From Anaerosphaera aminiphila DSM 21120 (GTDB taxonomy: Bacteria > Bacillota > Clostridia > Tissierellales > Peptoniphilaceae), in contig NZ_FQXI01000008.1 of NCBI RefSeq assembly GCF_900129925.1, positions 16,500 through 80,499 of the forward strand: a stretch of 64,000 nt of DNA. The letters run 5' to 3'. The stretch's first letter is position 1. Every line of letters starts with the position of its first letter. A program made the translations under genes and the position numbers. Below are positions 26,725-36,703 of the stretch, piece by piece. The notes below the pieces were generated by a model. It was not told the origin of the DNA, made no database searches, and saw only the letters and a list, made by a program, of their open reading frames with translations.

Positions 26725-28108
26725 CGTTCTTCACTTCACTATGCAAATATTTTTCTTTTAGCTTAGGGCTAATTCTATCTAAACTCTCTTCAGGTAAAAT
26801 TCTCAAAAGTTTCCAACCTAAGTCCAGTGTTTCGTTCATACTTCTATTTTCATCAAAACTTTGACTTAAAAATTTATTTTCAAATTCTGCTCCAAACTCC
26901 AAAAATTTCTTATCAGAATCTGAAAGGTCCTCTGAACCTATAATTTGTGCCAGTGCTCGAATGTCTTGTACTTTTGAATAGGATGCAAATAGTTGTGAAG
27001 AAAGATCGGGATGGTCTTCTCTGGTAAATCCCTCTCCTATTCCGTCTTTCATTAGACGGGAAAGTGATGGAAGTACGTTTATCGGAGGGTAAACTCCCGA
27101 TTGGTCCAAGTCTCTTGAAAGTACAATTTGTCCCTCTGTAATGTATCCTGTCAAGTCCGGAATCGGATGGGTAATGTCGTCATTTGGCATTGTCAAAATC
27201 GGAATTAAAGTTACTGAACCGTTTATTCCCTTAATCATTCCCGCTCTTTCATATAACATTGCAAGGTCTGAGTAGAGATGTCCCGGATATCCCTTACGAG
27301 ATGGAACTTCTTCTCTTGAGGAGGACACTTCTCTAAGCGCTTCCCCATAGGAAGTTATATCTGTCATTATTACTAGAACGTGTTTATTTTCTTCATAGGC
27401 CAAATACTCTGCTGCAGTAAGTGCACACTTAGGCGCTATTAGTCTTTCCATTATGGGATCGTCTGCATAATTTATATACATTACTACTTTTTCAGAAACT
27501 CCCGCATTGTTAAAAGCCTGTCTAAAGTAATTTGCCTCGTCGTGTTTTACACCTATTGCCGCAAATACTATTGCAAAGTTGTCCTCTCCACCTTCTGAAA
27601 CTTTTGCCTGTCTTACTATTTGTGCGGCAAGCTCATCGTGTGGAAGTCCGGAACCTGAAAATATTGGAAGTTTTTGCCCTCTTATAAGTGTCATTAGTGC
27701 ATCTATAGAAGAAATTCCGGTTTGTATAAAGTTTCTTGGATACTCTCTGGCAACTGGATTTATAGGTCTTCCGTTTACATTGTAAAATTTATCTGAGTAG
27801 ATGTCTCCACCCTTGTCTATGGCTCTTCCAATGCCGTCAAATACACGACCTAGTATATCTTTTGAAAGGGGTATTTCAAAGGGCTTTGATTCAAATAGCA
27901 CTCTTGAATTTTCTGTTGAAACGCCCAAGTTATCCCCAAATACTTGAATTAATGCAGAATCTCCATCTATTTTTATAACTTGCCCTATCATTTCTTTTTT
28001 ATCTGTAGATTTAATTCTAACTACTTCTCCATAGGACACTTTATGCAAATTAGACAGTTCTATAAGAGATCCTTCTACTTTATCTAATAGTAAATACTCT
28101 TTTTTCAT
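26714..28108 (-). CDS. ntpB: V-type ATP synthase subunit B (non-catalytic)
   Basis: 464 residues, normal length. It has the V-ATPase B hallmarks: [14 protein letters not shown] where the A subunit has its P-loop, [15 protein letters not shown], and [15 protein letters not shown] with the nucleotide-contacting segment at the A/B interface. With subunit A it forms the hexameric head. Its ATG overlaps the ntpA stop by four bases (ATGA), so translation is coupled. Confidence 0.96.
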   Translation of the reverse strand: MKKEYLLLDKVEGSLIELSNLHKVSYGEVVRIKSTDKKEMIGQVIKIDGDSALIQVFGDNLGVSTENSRVLFESKPFEIPLSKDILGRVFDGIGRAIDKGGDIYSDKFYNVNGRPINPVAREYPRNFIQTGISSIDALMTLIRGQKLPIFSGSGLPHDELAAQIVRQAKVSEGGEDNFAIVFAAIGVKHDEANYFRQAFNNAGVSEKVVMYINYADDPIMERLIAPKCALTAAEYLAYEENKHVLVIMTDITSYGEALREVSSSREEVPSRKGYPGHLYSDLAMLYERAGMIKGINGSVTLIPILTMPNDDITHPIPDLTGYITEGQIVLSRDLDQSGVYPPINVLPSLSRLMKDGIGEGFTREDHPDLSSQLFASYSKVQDIRALAQIIGSEDLSDSDKKFLEFGAEFENKFLSQSFDENRSMNETLDLGWKLLRILPEESLDRISPKLKEKYLHSEVKNDGK

Positions 28109-29883
28109 TTAATCACCTGCTCTGCATATCTATCTTCCAAGCTGCCGTAAAAATCTCTTATCTCGTTATTTAAAGCTACAAATTTTTGAAGTTGGTCGTT
28201 TTCTATGTTGTACTTCATATTTATTACTTCTGAATATATAGTTTCATCTTTTATTTTTGATATTGGAATGGACTTTTCTACTGCACTCTTTCCGCACTCA
28301 TATAAAATATCTATTGTATTTAACATTTCATATTGTTTTTCCAATGGAACGAAAGTATCTATTGGGTTAAAGGCATTTTGTTGTAAAAATCCAACTTTAA
28401 TAACTTTACATATTTCCAAAATCAACCTTTGGTTGTCGGGAAGCACATCTTCTCCAACTAACATTACTATTTCATTTAACTTAGTTTCCTGATGAAGTAA
28501 GTCTAAAAATTTCTTTCTAAGCTCTAATAAATCTCCATCTAATCTCATGTCGTAGTAGTCTTCCAGTTGTGCAATATATCCTGAATAGGAATTATTCCAA
28601 TTTATTGCCGGATAGTGTCTTGCATAGGCAAGGTCTTTATCCAGTGCTAAAAATACATTTACAAATCTCTTTGTATTTTCAGTAACTGGTTCAGAAAAAT
28701 CTCCTCCTGCGGGAGAAACTGCTCCTATTAGGGTTACTGAGCCCTCTTTTTCTGAAAACGTCTTTACATAGCCCGCTCTTTCATAGAACTGAGCTATTCT
28801 GGATGGCAAATAAGCAGGATATCCCTCTTCCGCAGGCATTTCCTCAAGTCGTCCTGAAATCTCCCTTAATGCCTCAGCCCAACGTGATGTGGAGTCTGCC
28901 ATTAGTGCTACGTGATATCCTTGATCTCTAAAGTACTCAGCTATAGTAACTCCTGTATAAATACTGGCTTCACGAGCTGCAACGGGCATATTTGAAGTAT
29001 TTGCAATAAGCACTGTCCTGTCCATTAGAGAGTTTCCTGTATAGGGGTCTATTAGTTTTGGAAAGTCCTCCAATACTTCTGTCATTTCATTTCCTCTTTC
29101 ACCACAGCCAATATACACAATAATATCTGCATCGCAGTATTTAGCTATTTGGTGTTGAGTCATGGTCTTTCCTGTTCCGAATCCTCCCGGGATTGCAGTA
29201 GTTCCGCCCTTTGCTATGGGGAAGAACACGTCAAATACCCTTTGTCCTGTAACCAGTAACTTTCCTATTTGAAGTCTTTCCTTCATTGGTCTTTGAACTC
29301 TAACAGGCCAGTTTTGATACATTTTTATCTTGTGAACTCTGCCATTTTCATCTGTTACTTCCATTAAATCTTCTTCTATGTTGTACTTTCCGCTTTCAAG
29401 AGATTTTGTAATCTTGCCCTTTACTCCTATTGGAATTAAAAGCCTGTGTTCTATAATTGGAGTTTCTTGAACTGTTCCAAAAATTTCTCCCTCTGAAACA
29501 CTGTCTCCAACTTTTACTGTTAGCTTTACATCCCAAAGTTTTTCTTCATCCAAGGAGATTAGTCCAATTCCCTCAGGCATAAAGTTTCCATAGTTTTCTT
29601 TTATTTTATCCAGTGGTCTTTGAATGCCGTCAAACATATTTGAAAGCATCCCCGGCCCTAATTTTACTGATAGTGGAGCTCCTGTTGAAATTATTTCCTC
29701 ATCTCTTGTAAGTCCTTCTGTCTCTTCATAGACTTGAACTACTCCAAAATCTCCATCTATGGAAATAACTTCTCCTATTAATTTTTTTTCTCCAACTACT
29801 ACCATTTCTCTAAGCTTAAAGCTGCCCATGTCACTTCCAGTTACTACAGGCCCATTAATTGTCTTTATATAGCCTTTTTTCAA
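28105..29883 (-). CDS. ntpA: V-type ATP synthase catalytic subunit A
   Basis: 592 residues. N-terminal barrel, the V/A-specific non-homologous insert (about 115-190), the catalytic P-loop [38 protein letters not shown] and [16 protein letters not shown]. It hydrolyses or makes ATP at the A/B interfaces, driving or using ion flow through subunits I and K. Overlaps ntpE and ntpB by four bases each (ATGA). Confidence 0.97.
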   Translation of the reverse strand: MKKGYIKTINGPVVTGSDMGSFKLREMVVVGEKKLIGEVISIDGDFGVVQVYEETEGLTRDEEIISTGAPLSVKLGPGMLSNMFDGIQRPLDKIKENYGNFMPEGIGLISLDEEKLWDVKLTVKVGDSVSEGEIFGTVQETPIIEHRLLIPIGVKGKITKSLESGKYNIEEDLMEVTDENGRVHKIKMYQNWPVRVQRPMKERLQIGKLLVTGQRVFDVFFPIAKGGTTAIPGGFGTGKTMTQHQIAKYCDADIIVYIGCGERGNEMTEVLEDFPKLIDPYTGNSLMDRTVLIANTSNMPVAAREASIYTGVTIAEYFRDQGYHVALMADSTSRWAEALREISGRLEEMPAEEGYPAYLPSRIAQFYERAGYVKTFSEKEGSVTLIGAVSPAGGDFSEPVTENTKRFVNVFLALDKDLAYARHYPAINWNNSYSGYIAQLEDYYDMRLDGDLLELRKKFLDLLHQETKLNEIVMLVGEDVLPDNQRLILEICKVIKVGFLQQNAFNPIDTFVPLEKQYEMLNTIDILYECGKSAVEKSIPISKIKDETIYSEVINMKYNIENDQLQKFVALNNEIRDFYGSLEDRYAEQVIK

Positions 29884-30506
29884 ATTTCCCCACCTGCTTT
29901 TTTAAGTGTAGAATGTAGCAATTTTCCGATGTCATATCTACTCTCTTCTATCATTGTCTTAAAAGAACCGTCAATAGTATAGGTCTTATTATAATCTGAT
30001 ATTGTAAAGCCTCCCAAGTACTGTGTTGGTAGTTTTTCATATTCCAATTCTAAATTTTTATCTTCTGCTATTTCTATAAGTTTTTTAGATAGTTTTTCTC
30101 TGTCTTCGTCTAGAATGCCCACTATATATTTTCCCTGTTTTAAATCGCAGACAGCACCTTTAAATTTATTTGCTACAAAATTTAAATACTCATCTGTTTC
30201 TACAAAGGAAAGCACTTTTTTATAGAGTTCTTCTATTAATTTACTTAACAGCTCTTCATCTTTTTGAAGTTCAAGTATTCTGCTATTTTCATTTACTTCT
30301 GAAATCATTTCATATTTTTGTCTATTTGCAAGATTTACTCTTCTTTCAATTATTTCAGCCTTTACTCCATCTAGCTCTTTTTCCTTATCTTCTAAGTCTT
30401 TTTGCACTTTACTTTTTTCTTCAACGAGTTTTTCAAGACATTCTTTTTCTTTATCTAAAAATACTATTTTTTCAAATATATCTAATTTGTTCTCAAGTAA
30501 AATCAT
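29880..30506 (-). CDS. ntpE: V-type ATP synthase subunit E (peripheral stalk)
   Basis: 208 residues: a long charged coiled coil (about 10-100) and a C-terminal globular domain (about 105-205, with LGGFTISD near residue 165), the layout of subunit E. It pairs with the H/G-type coiled-coil subunit encoded first in the operon to form the outer stalks. Sequence conservation in this family is low, so position and architecture support the call. 12 bp after ntpF. Confidence 0.85.
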   Translation of the reverse strand: MILLENKLDIFEKIVFLDKEKECLEKLVEEKSKVQKDLEDKEKELDGVKAEIIERRVNLANRQKYEMISEVNENSRILELQKDEELLSKLIEELYKKVLSFVETDEYLNFVANKFKGAVCDLKQGKYIVGILDEDREKLSKKLIEIAEDKNLELEYEKLPTQYLGGFTISDYNKTYTIDGSFKTMIEESRYDIGKLLHSTLKKAGGEI

Positions 30507-30518
30507 ATTTATACCTCA

Positions 30519-30827
30519 TCAATTAACCTTTACGCCTACAGACTCTTTGATATATCTCATTATAAAATCTTTGTCTTTTAACCCATTTCTATCAGGTATT
30601 GTAACAACTAAAGGCAATTTCTTTGAAAGTTTAACTTCTATAACTTCCTCTTCTATTAATTTAAAGTCGTCTTCAATTAATATAATAATTCCCACATTTT
30701 CGTCTTCTTTATACTGTTTAAACTTTGTTTTAAGTTCACTTTCATTTTTACAATAAACACCTTCAATTCCTGCAAGCCTCAAACTTATAATTACATCTCT
30801 ACTTCTTGAAATTGTAAGTGATTTCAT
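30519..30827 (-). CDS. ntpF: V-type ATP synthase subunit F
   Basis: 102 residues, a small alpha/beta protein: SRDVIISLRLAGIEGVYC, VGIIILIEDDF and LPLVVTIPDRNG are the conserved strands of subunit F. It binds subunit D on the central stalk and can modulate ATP hydrolysis. Its start touches the ntpK stop (1-bp overlap). Confidence 0.9.
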   Translation of the reverse strand: MKSLTISRSRDVIISLRLAGIEGVYCKNESELKTKFKQYKEDENVGIIILIEDDFKLIEEEVIEVKLSKKLPLVVTIPDRNGLKDKDFIMRYIKESVGVKVN

Positions 30828-31249
30828 TATAATCTACCTAGTATTAGAATAGAAATTATAAGACCGTAAATTGCAATTCCCTCTGCCAATCCTATAAATA
30901 TAAGAGTTTTACCGAACATTGATGAATCTTCAGATACTGCTCCTATTGCAGATGAACCTACATTTCCTACAGCTACTCCTGTTCCAAGAGCAGCCAGTCC
31001 TGTAGATAGCGCAGCTCCCAAATATCCAAGGCCACTTGCTGTTCCGGATACTGCCGGAGCGGCACTTGCTGCTTGAGGTATTACTACTATTAAAGCAACT
31101 ACCAAAGTCGGTACAAATGCAAGTAAGTTTATTCCCATTACTTTCTTTAACTTTTTACTGTTTCCCTTTGTCTTTAAACGATTGTGATAAATTCCAAATC
31201 CTATAGTGCTCAATACAATAATTGTAGCAACAACCAAAACTTTTCCCAT
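30827..31249 (-). CDS. ntpK: V-type ATP synthase subunit K (rotor ring, proteolipid)
   Basis: 140 residues. The C-terminal half is a two-helix c-type hairpin: GYLGAALSTGLAALGTGVAVG, a polar loop (VSEDSSMFGK) and FIGLAEGIAIYGLI with the ion-binding Glu. The N-terminal half adds a helix (4-22), a basic loop, and another helix (40-62) ending in PQAASAAPA, which may be a targeting extension. The helix 1 Gln typical of Na+-binding rings is not seen, so H+ or Na+ specificity is open. Confidence 0.9.
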   Translation of the reverse strand: MGKVLVVATIIVLSTIGFGIYHNRLKTKGNSKKLKKVMGINLLAFVPTLVVALIVVIPQAASAAPAVSGTASGLGYLGAALSTGLAALGTGVAVGNVGSSAIGAVSEDSSMFGKTLIFIGLAEGIAIYGLIISILILGRL

Positions 31250-31250
31250 T

Positions 31251-33200
31251 TTACTTTTCCTCCAAATCTACTTTTGCAGGTACAAATTCATACCCATCAC
31301 CTGTGTAGTATTTACTAAACATTTCATAGTATTCAAGTCTTAGACTTTGAATAAACACAATAAGTCCCTCAAGACCTATTATCAATATATTTCCAAATAG
31401 CAAAGCTATAAAATTACCAACTGCACTTCCTGTCATCTCTCCTATTGTCTGAAATGCCAAGAACAATCCAACGTGGTTTATTGCAAAGGCTCCAACCCTA
31501 ATAAATGAAATTATATTACTAAGTATTGAAATCAATGCTTCTATTAGAGAGAATGAACCTTCTATATAGTATCCACTCACATCTCCGTTTTCATAACTTA
31601 CTTTTTGCTTCATTATCTTTTGGGCAAGTGGTCTCTTAAATATCATAAGCACTAGCGCCACTAGTATCACACCCACTGAAATTTTTGTTGGAACTATTGA
31701 TATTCCGGCCATATAACCTACACCTAAGTTTGTCATTAGCAAAAATATAATAAATCCGCAAATTCCATCTTTTCCAAATAACAGTTCTTCTATATTCCCC
31801 GCTTTAAATTTGTTTATAAATCCTAAAAAGTAGGAAATTGACAATAGTACAATTCCAAATGCCACAGATATTATGAGCACTTGGTTAATATTATCAAAAG
31901 GCCTCATCCAAAGTGCCGGTATTAACTCTTCAGAACCAAATACCGAGCCATATAAAACCCCAAATATCATTGAAGAAATCCCAAGCCTTGTGAGTATTGC
32001 CCCAAAGCCCTTGTTAATTTTTTTAGAAATTATAATGCCACCTATTAAAAACACTGCCCCCTGTCCCACATCTCCAAACATTGAGCCAAAGAGTATCATA
32101 TAGGTTATTCCCAAAAATGTCGTAGGGTCAATTTCCCCATAGTTTGGAACTCCATACATCTTTAAAAGCATTTCAAAGGGTCTAAAAAAACTGTTGTTTT
32201 TTAACTTTGTTGGTGGAGTTATTTTTTTTTCGTCAGGCTCTTCAAATATAAAAGTTAAATTTTTGTACTTAGACAGTTTATCTTTTATTTCTTCGTAGTC
32301 TGTAACGCCTATCCAACCTGAGAGATAAAAATATTTTTTAGATCTCACCATGTGTTTTTTTACTTCTTCAATTTTTTCACTTAAGAGCATTCTAGCCAAG
32401 ACTTTTTTTATAGTGTCTTCACTGTCTAATATTAATTTGTCTCTATAAGATTCTATTTCTTTCTTTTCTTCTAAAAGCAAGTCACTCTCCTTGGAGTACT
32501 TACTTAAAATCTCCTGAGCTGTTCCCTTGTACTGTCCTGCAATATCTACGTCTTGCCAATTTAAACTCCTTAAAATTCTGTCTATTTCATTAGTTACTTC
32601 CTTTGGATAAATTGCCAAGAATACTTCACTTTTTTCAATAGTGCCTGTGTGAAAAATCAGCGCTATAATATTTCCGTAGTTCTTCTTTAGCTTTAATCTG
32701 GCTTCTCTATCTAATATTCCAAATCTGACGTTAAAATACTCTAAGTTAGTCAAATTTGAAATATCAATATCAACGTTTTCAAAGAGAGTGTAGTTCGTTT
32801 CAATTCTCTCATTGTTTTTTAAAATTCTGTTTATTTCATTTAATCTATCTACCTTTGGCTTTAGCTCTTCGTAGTAGTTTTCAAAGTCTATATCTCCATC
32901 TACATTGTCTATATACTTGCTCTCAATGGAGTCAAATCCAAAGAACTCCATTAGCTCTCTTGCTTCTTTTACAATAACGTCCTTAGACTCATCCCTTTCA
33001 AAGGGAACAATATTATTTAATTCCAGCACTTTTTCCAAGTCTTTTTGCTTTTCTAAATTAAATGTAAATTCGTTGTTGTCTATTTCTAGTTGAGCATTGA
33101 TTATATTGACTTTTTTAGTTTTGAGAATATCAATTATCACATTGTCCATTACAGACAAGTCTCCAACTATATTCATTTTCTTCATTTTTTCTACAGCCAT
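31251..33200 (-). CDS. ntpI: V-type ATP synthase subunit I (stator, a-subunit)
   Basis: 649 residues: a long cytoplasmic N-terminal domain with coiled coils (about 1-340) and seven or eight C-terminal membrane helices. Motifs MFGDVGQGAVFLI, and SFIRVGAFAINHVGLFLAF with the essential Arg that faces the rotor Glu, identify it. It forms the ion half-channels. One base after ntpC's stop and one base before ntpK. Confidence 0.95.
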   Translation of the reverse strand: MAVEKMKKMNIVGDLSVMDNVIIDILKTKKVNIINAQLEIDNNEFTFNLEKQKDLEKVLELNNIVPFERDESKDVIVKEARELMEFFGFDSIESKYIDNVDGDIDFENYYEELKPKVDRLNEINRILKNNERIETNYTLFENVDIDISNLTNLEYFNVRFGILDREARLKLKKNYGNIIALIFHTGTIEKSEVFLAIYPKEVTNEIDRILRSLNWQDVDIAGQYKGTAQEILSKYSKESDLLLEEKKEIESYRDKLILDSEDTIKKVLARMLLSEKIEEVKKHMVRSKKYFYLSGWIGVTDYEEIKDKLSKYKNLTFIFEEPDEKKITPPTKLKNNSFFRPFEMLLKMYGVPNYGEIDPTTFLGITYMILFGSMFGDVGQGAVFLIGGIIISKKINKGFGAILTRLGISSMIFGVLYGSVFGSEELIPALWMRPFDNINQVLIISVAFGIVLLSISYFLGFINKFKAGNIEELLFGKDGICGFIIFLLMTNLGVGYMAGISIVPTKISVGVILVALVLMIFKRPLAQKIMKQKVSYENGDVSGYYIEGSFSLIEALISILSNIISFIRVGAFAINHVGLFLAFQTIGEMTGSAVGNFIALLFGNILIIGLEGLIVFIQSLRLEYYEMFSKYYTGDGYEFVPAKVDLEEK

Positions 33201-34250
33201 CTATAATTCACTTCCTTTATAACTTCTTACTAGAAACTTAAGTTTTTCTTCAAAATCAATATCAAATCTTGTAGTTTCCAAAATGGCACTTATATCTTTA
33301 ACTTCATAATCTAATAAAAAAGTATATCCAAGATATTTTCCAATATTTGAAACTCCTCTTATAGATTCTCTCTTTGCAGTGTAGTATAGATATCTGCTGG
33401 CTCTTCTATCCATGTATATATCTCTTTTTTCTGCGTCAAATAAAAACTTGTACTCCGTTTTTAATATTGTCTCAACTAAACTGTCTACAGTTTCCTCATA
33501 GCACAGAGCTTTTAACTTATTGTAATTTAATCTATTTCCGCCTAGAATACAAAAATTAATTAACTCTTCAGGTAACAGACTGTAATATTTTAAACCTCTG
33601 TAAATCCAAGTTACATTTAAAAGGTCAATTTTACTTCCTATCAACTTTGAAACTACTTCCAAATCAGCCTTTGAAAACTTTTTCGTCGCCTCTAGAAGTG
33701 AAGAGTAATAAATTTTATCCAAATTCATCTCCATATAAAAAAGTATTACATCATCGCTTTCATTTTCGTAAGCACGTAATACTTTATAATACTTAGTATT
33801 TTTCAAACTATCTATAAAAGTTTGTATTGTAGAATTCCTGTCAATTTTAAATCTTTCAATATCTATATTTAAATCTTTGTAATTTAAAATTTGACTGTCA
33901 TTTTTTCTTTGTAAAACTCTAAGTATTTTTTTAATGTCTTCAATCTCAAATTCTGACATTAGTGCATTTGAAAGTTCCTTATAGTCTCCCGAAAAGTAAT
34001 GACTTATTTTTTCCAGTTGAGCTCTTCTATAATTTCTCATTTTAAGCTCGGCCTCATAAGTCGTGTCATACAGACTTAGCTCGCCACCCACATCTGTGTT
34101 TTCTTTTAAGTAATTTAGAATATCCCTAGTGGTTTTATAGTGAGATAAGTTTATATAGTCTTCATCTTTTAGGAATTTGGAATTTAATTTTCCTATTTTT
34201 GCATTTACAGCAGATAAACTTGCTGTTTTACCCACTTCAATCATCCTCAC
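33201..34250 (-). CDS. ntpC: V-type ATP synthase subunit C (ring-stalk adaptor)
   Basis: 349 residues, all helical, with the three-fold repeated helical plan of subunit C and the closing segment RRASRYLYYTAKRESIRGV. It caps the K ring and receives the D/F shaft. Overlaps the upstream coiled-coil subunit gene by 14 bp and abuts ntpI. Confidence 0.88.
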   Translation of the reverse strand: MRMIEVGKTASLSAVNAKIGKLNSKFLKDEDYINLSHYKTTRDILNYLKENTDVGGELSLYDTTYEAELKMRNYRRAQLEKISHYFSGDYKELSNALMSEFEIEDIKKILRVLQRKNDSQILNYKDLNIDIERFKIDRNSTIQTFIDSLKNTKYYKVLRAYENESDDVILFYMEMNLDKIYYSSLLEATKKFSKADLEVVSKLIGSKIDLLNVTWIYRGLKYYSLLPEELINFCILGGNRLNYNKLKALCYEETVDSLVETILKTEYKFLFDAEKRDIYMDRRASRYLYYTAKRESIRGVSNIGKYLGYTFLLDYEVKDISAILETTRFDIDFEEKLKFLVRSYKGSEL

Positions 34251-34557
34251 CTAAAATAAACTTATTAAAAGCCCTATCTATTAATTTTTTTTCATTTTTG
34301 TTGTATAGTTCATCTATTTCCTTAAGTTTTTCCTTATCATCATCTTCTTTTTTAGTTGCTATACTCTTAGCTTCTTCAATAATTTTGTCAAACTCCTCTT
34401 GAGCTGTCTTCTTAGCATCTTCTAAGGCAAAGTTTTCCATATCTGTTGCCCTTTTTCTAAACTCTTCTCTTACTTTTTCAATCTTTTTTTCTGTGTCTTT
34501 TACTAATTTTTGAGTCTTTTCATCAATTTCAAGTACTTTGTTAATTTGACTTTTCAA
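34237..34557 (-). CDS. V-type ATP synthase coiled-coil stalk subunit (G/H type)
   Basis: 106 residues, predicted to be one long charged coiled coil (VLEIDEKTQKLVKDTEKK and onward) followed by a short tail, as in the G/H peripheral-stalk subunit that wraps around subunit E. It is the first gene of the nine-gene ATPase operon. Coiled coils are hard to assign by sequence; position is the main evidence. Confidence 0.78.
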   Translation of the reverse strand: MKSQINKVLEIDEKTQKLVKDTEKKIEKVREEFRKRATDMENFALEDAKKTAQEEFDKIIEEAKSIATKKEDDDKEKLKEIDELYNKNEKKLIDRAFNKFILGEDD

Positions 34558-34628
34558 ATTATCCCTTCTTTCAGCTTTCTGAAAACTACTTAATTTTAAA
34601 AATCTCTTTCAGAACTCAATAATAAAAC

Positions 34629-34657
34629 ATTATACTCCTTTGAAAAAATTATTTCCA
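34629..34657 (-). promoter_or_regulatory. Promoter of the V-type ATPase operon
   Basis: Minus strand: TGGAAA (plus 34652-34657), 17-base spacer, TATAAT (plus 34629-34634), about 70 bases before the first ATPase gene. Confidence 0.6.
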
Positions 34658-34692
34658 CAATCCACAGTTGTAAATTGTTTTTTACAAGAACA

Positions 34693-35262
34693 TTAATTTA
34701 ATACTTCTAAGTCCAAATCTTCCAGCCCATAGTCTTCAATAATAGATATTATTTTTTCTGAATAATTTGGATCTGTAGCATAGCCACACTCATAAAGTGC
34801 AGTGGCAGCCTCCCTATAACTTGAGGCTCTTCTTACTCTCTCATATCTCTTTGCCTCTGTAATAAGTCTTGCATAGTCGTTAAAACTCTCTTCTTTTGTG
34901 TTGTATTTTCTAAATCCCTCATTCATGGTTACTTCTTTTCCATCTATAAATTCAGCTGTGTCTAAATTTACGGAATTATCTTTTTTACCCGCCTTTATTC
35001 CAAAGTAATTTTTATATTCAGAAGACAGCCCCGAGGTTCCAAAATTACTCTCTAGTGCTGATTGAGCAAGTACCACACTTGGAAATAAATTGTATTTTTT
35101 TGAAATATCTGTTGCCAAATACTTTGTATTTTCAATATATTCTGTCCTATAGTCCACTCTATTTTCTATTGAAACAAATATGAAGAGCAAAATTAAAAGT
35201 ATTAAACCCCCAAAAAATAGGCAACCACATCCAGTGTTATTTTTCTTTTTCTTAGATACCAT
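34693..35262 (-). CDS. Membrane-anchored glucosaminidase (peptidoglycan hydrolase)
   Basis: 189 residues. A basic N-terminus (VSKKKKNNTG) and one membrane helix (about 12-32) anchor a GH73-like glucosaminidase/FlgJ domain: VVLAQSALESNFGTSGLS contains the catalytic Glu, then NYFGIKAG and TKEESFNDYARLI. It should cleave the glycan strand of peptidoglycan outside the membrane. The frame extends to 35292, but AAGGAG precedes the ATG at 35262. That start overlaps the rpoN stop by 11 bp, so the gene is co-expressed with rpoN. Confidence 0.88.
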   Translation of the reverse strand: MVSKKKKNNTGCGCLFFGGLILLILLFIFVSIENRVDYRTEYIENTKYLATDISKKYNLFPSVVLAQSALESNFGTSGLSSEYKNYFGIKAGKKDNSVNLDTAEFIDGKEVTMNEGFRKYNTKEESFNDYARLITEAKRYERVRRASSYREAATALYECGYATDPNYSEKIISIIEDYGLEDLDLEVLN

Positions 35263-36583
35263 CGAATCTCCTTCTAAAGCTTGCAGATGCAATATTTAAC
35301 TCACTTCTATACTTTGCAACTGTCCTTCTGTTAATGTTTATGCCCTTTTTATTTACTATATCTGTAATACTTTGATCTGATAGGGGCTTTGACTTATCCT
35401 CTTCATCTATTATGTCTATTATTATCTTCTCTATGTAATCTCTTGAAACTTTTCCATCTTTTGTTCCTATAGATGTGGAGAAAAAATACTTTAGGGGAAA
35501 CACTCCCTTTTTACACTGTAAGTACTTATTTTTTGTAACTCTTGAAACTGTAGACTCTGAAATACCTAGAGTATCTGCTATGTCTTTTAATGTCATTGGC
35601 TTGAGAGATGAATCCTTTAAAAAAAAGTCTTTTTGTCTATTTACAAGTTCATTAGATACTTTTGAAATATTCTCTCTTCTCTGTTCAATGGATTTTAATA
35701 AAAACATAGTTCTGGAGAGCTTAGTATTTAAATAATTCCTGGTATCTTCATCTATGTCTGTTTCCAGCATATTTAAATAGTATTTGTTAATAGTCACATT
35801 TGAACTACTTGACTCTTCAATTTCCACAACCAGTTCACCATCGACTATATTTACAAATATTTCAGGTCTTATATACGGTGTTGGCTCTGAAGAGGTAACG
35901 TAGCCTGAACCCGGTTTCGGATTTAACTTTTTAACTTCTTCTATGTAGTAGAGAGTATCCTCTATAGATATGTTTAAACTCTTTGCTATTTTATTTATTC
36001 TATTTTTAGATATGTCCTCTAAGTGATTTTCAATAATTGCCCTTAGTACTTTTCCGTTTTCTTCAGTTTGCAAAATTAAACACTCTTTTAAATTTCTGGC
36101 GCCAATCCCCCTGGGTTCAAAGGTCCAAATTTTTTTAAGTATGTAAAATACATCGTGTACATCTACATTTAACATATCTGCAGCTTCATTTAAGTTGAGT
36201 TTTAAATAACCATCATCATCAATATTTTCAACTAAAAATGTTCCGATTATCCTCTCACTTTCAGTTAATTTTAAAGTGTTTAACTGTTCCATTAAAATAT
36301 CAACTAGTAAAACTTCTGATGAGACGTACTTTTCATAGGAATTTTCTTCATCAACAGGAGCTTCGTAAAAGTCTTCTCTATCTTTTCTGTTTTCTTTTAA
36401 AAATTTTACTACCCTATCGTCTTCCGATTTTGGCTTATAATCTACATATATATTTTCTTCAGATTCTCTCATTAAAAAATCTTCCAATTCCACTAAATTC
36501 AATTCCATTATTCCAATAGCTTGAATAAGTTCTGTTGTAAGATTTAGCTGTTGAGACTGATTTAATTTTAAATTTAAATCCAT
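35252..36583 (-). CDS. rpoN: RNA polymerase sigma-54 factor
   Basis: 443 residues. Region I is the Gln/Leu-rich N-terminus (LKLNQSQQLNLTTELIQAI); the core-binding middle follows with the FEPRGIGARNLKECL signature; an HTH (SESTVSRVTKNKY) recognises -12; and the RpoN box reads NRRTVAKYRSELNIAS (usual form ARRTVAKYRE). It directs polymerase to -24/-12 promoters that need an AAA+ activator. The only activator-like protein in the window (18551-20092) has an altered sigma-54-contact loop, so its true partners are probably elsewhere. It has no strong -24/-12 target in this window. Confidence 0.95.
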   Translation of the reverse strand: MDLNLKLNQSQQLNLTTELIQAIGIMELNLVELEDFLMRESEENIYVDYKPKSEDDRVVKFLKENRKDREDFYEAPVDEENSYEKYVSSEVLLVDILMEQLNTLKLTESERIIGTFLVENIDDDGYLKLNLNEAADMLNVDVHDVFYILKKIWTFEPRGIGARNLKECLILQTEENGKVLRAIIENHLEDISKNRINKIAKSLNISIEDTLYYIEEVKKLNPKPGSGYVTSSEPTPYIRPEIFVNIVDGELVVEIEESSSSNVTINKYYLNMLETDIDEDTRNYLNTKLSRTMFLLKSIEQRRENISKVSNELVNRQKDFFLKDSSLKPMTLKDIADTLGISESTVSRVTKNKYLQCKKGVFPLKYFFSTSIGTKDGKVSRDYIEKIIIDIIDEEDKSKPLSDQSITDIVNKKGININRRTVAKYRSELNIASASFRRRFDGI

Positions 36584-36656
36584 ATTATCACCATCTCTAT
36601 TATATCACATCGCCGGTTCTATATTTTTAAGACAATTCAAGTTTTAGACAACAAAA

Positions 36657-36697
36657 AAGAGAATGAATATAATAAATTACAATTAATTCATTCTCTT
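36657..36697 (-). terminator. Orphan intrinsic terminator, minus direction
   Basis: AAGAGAATGAAT (36657-36668) pairs perfectly with ATTCATTCTCTT (36686-36697). Read on the minus strand it is followed by TTTTTTG. No minus-strand gene ends here; it lies 74 bp upstream of rpoN, so it would end some transcript from the 36.7-37.5 kb gap. Confidence 0.65.
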
Positions 36698-36703
36698 AAT
36701 TTA

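Noticed and set aside
30170..30526. Plus-strand open frame opposite the V-ATPase E gene
   Set aside because: Antisense to a confident operon gene and of biased hydrophobic composition.
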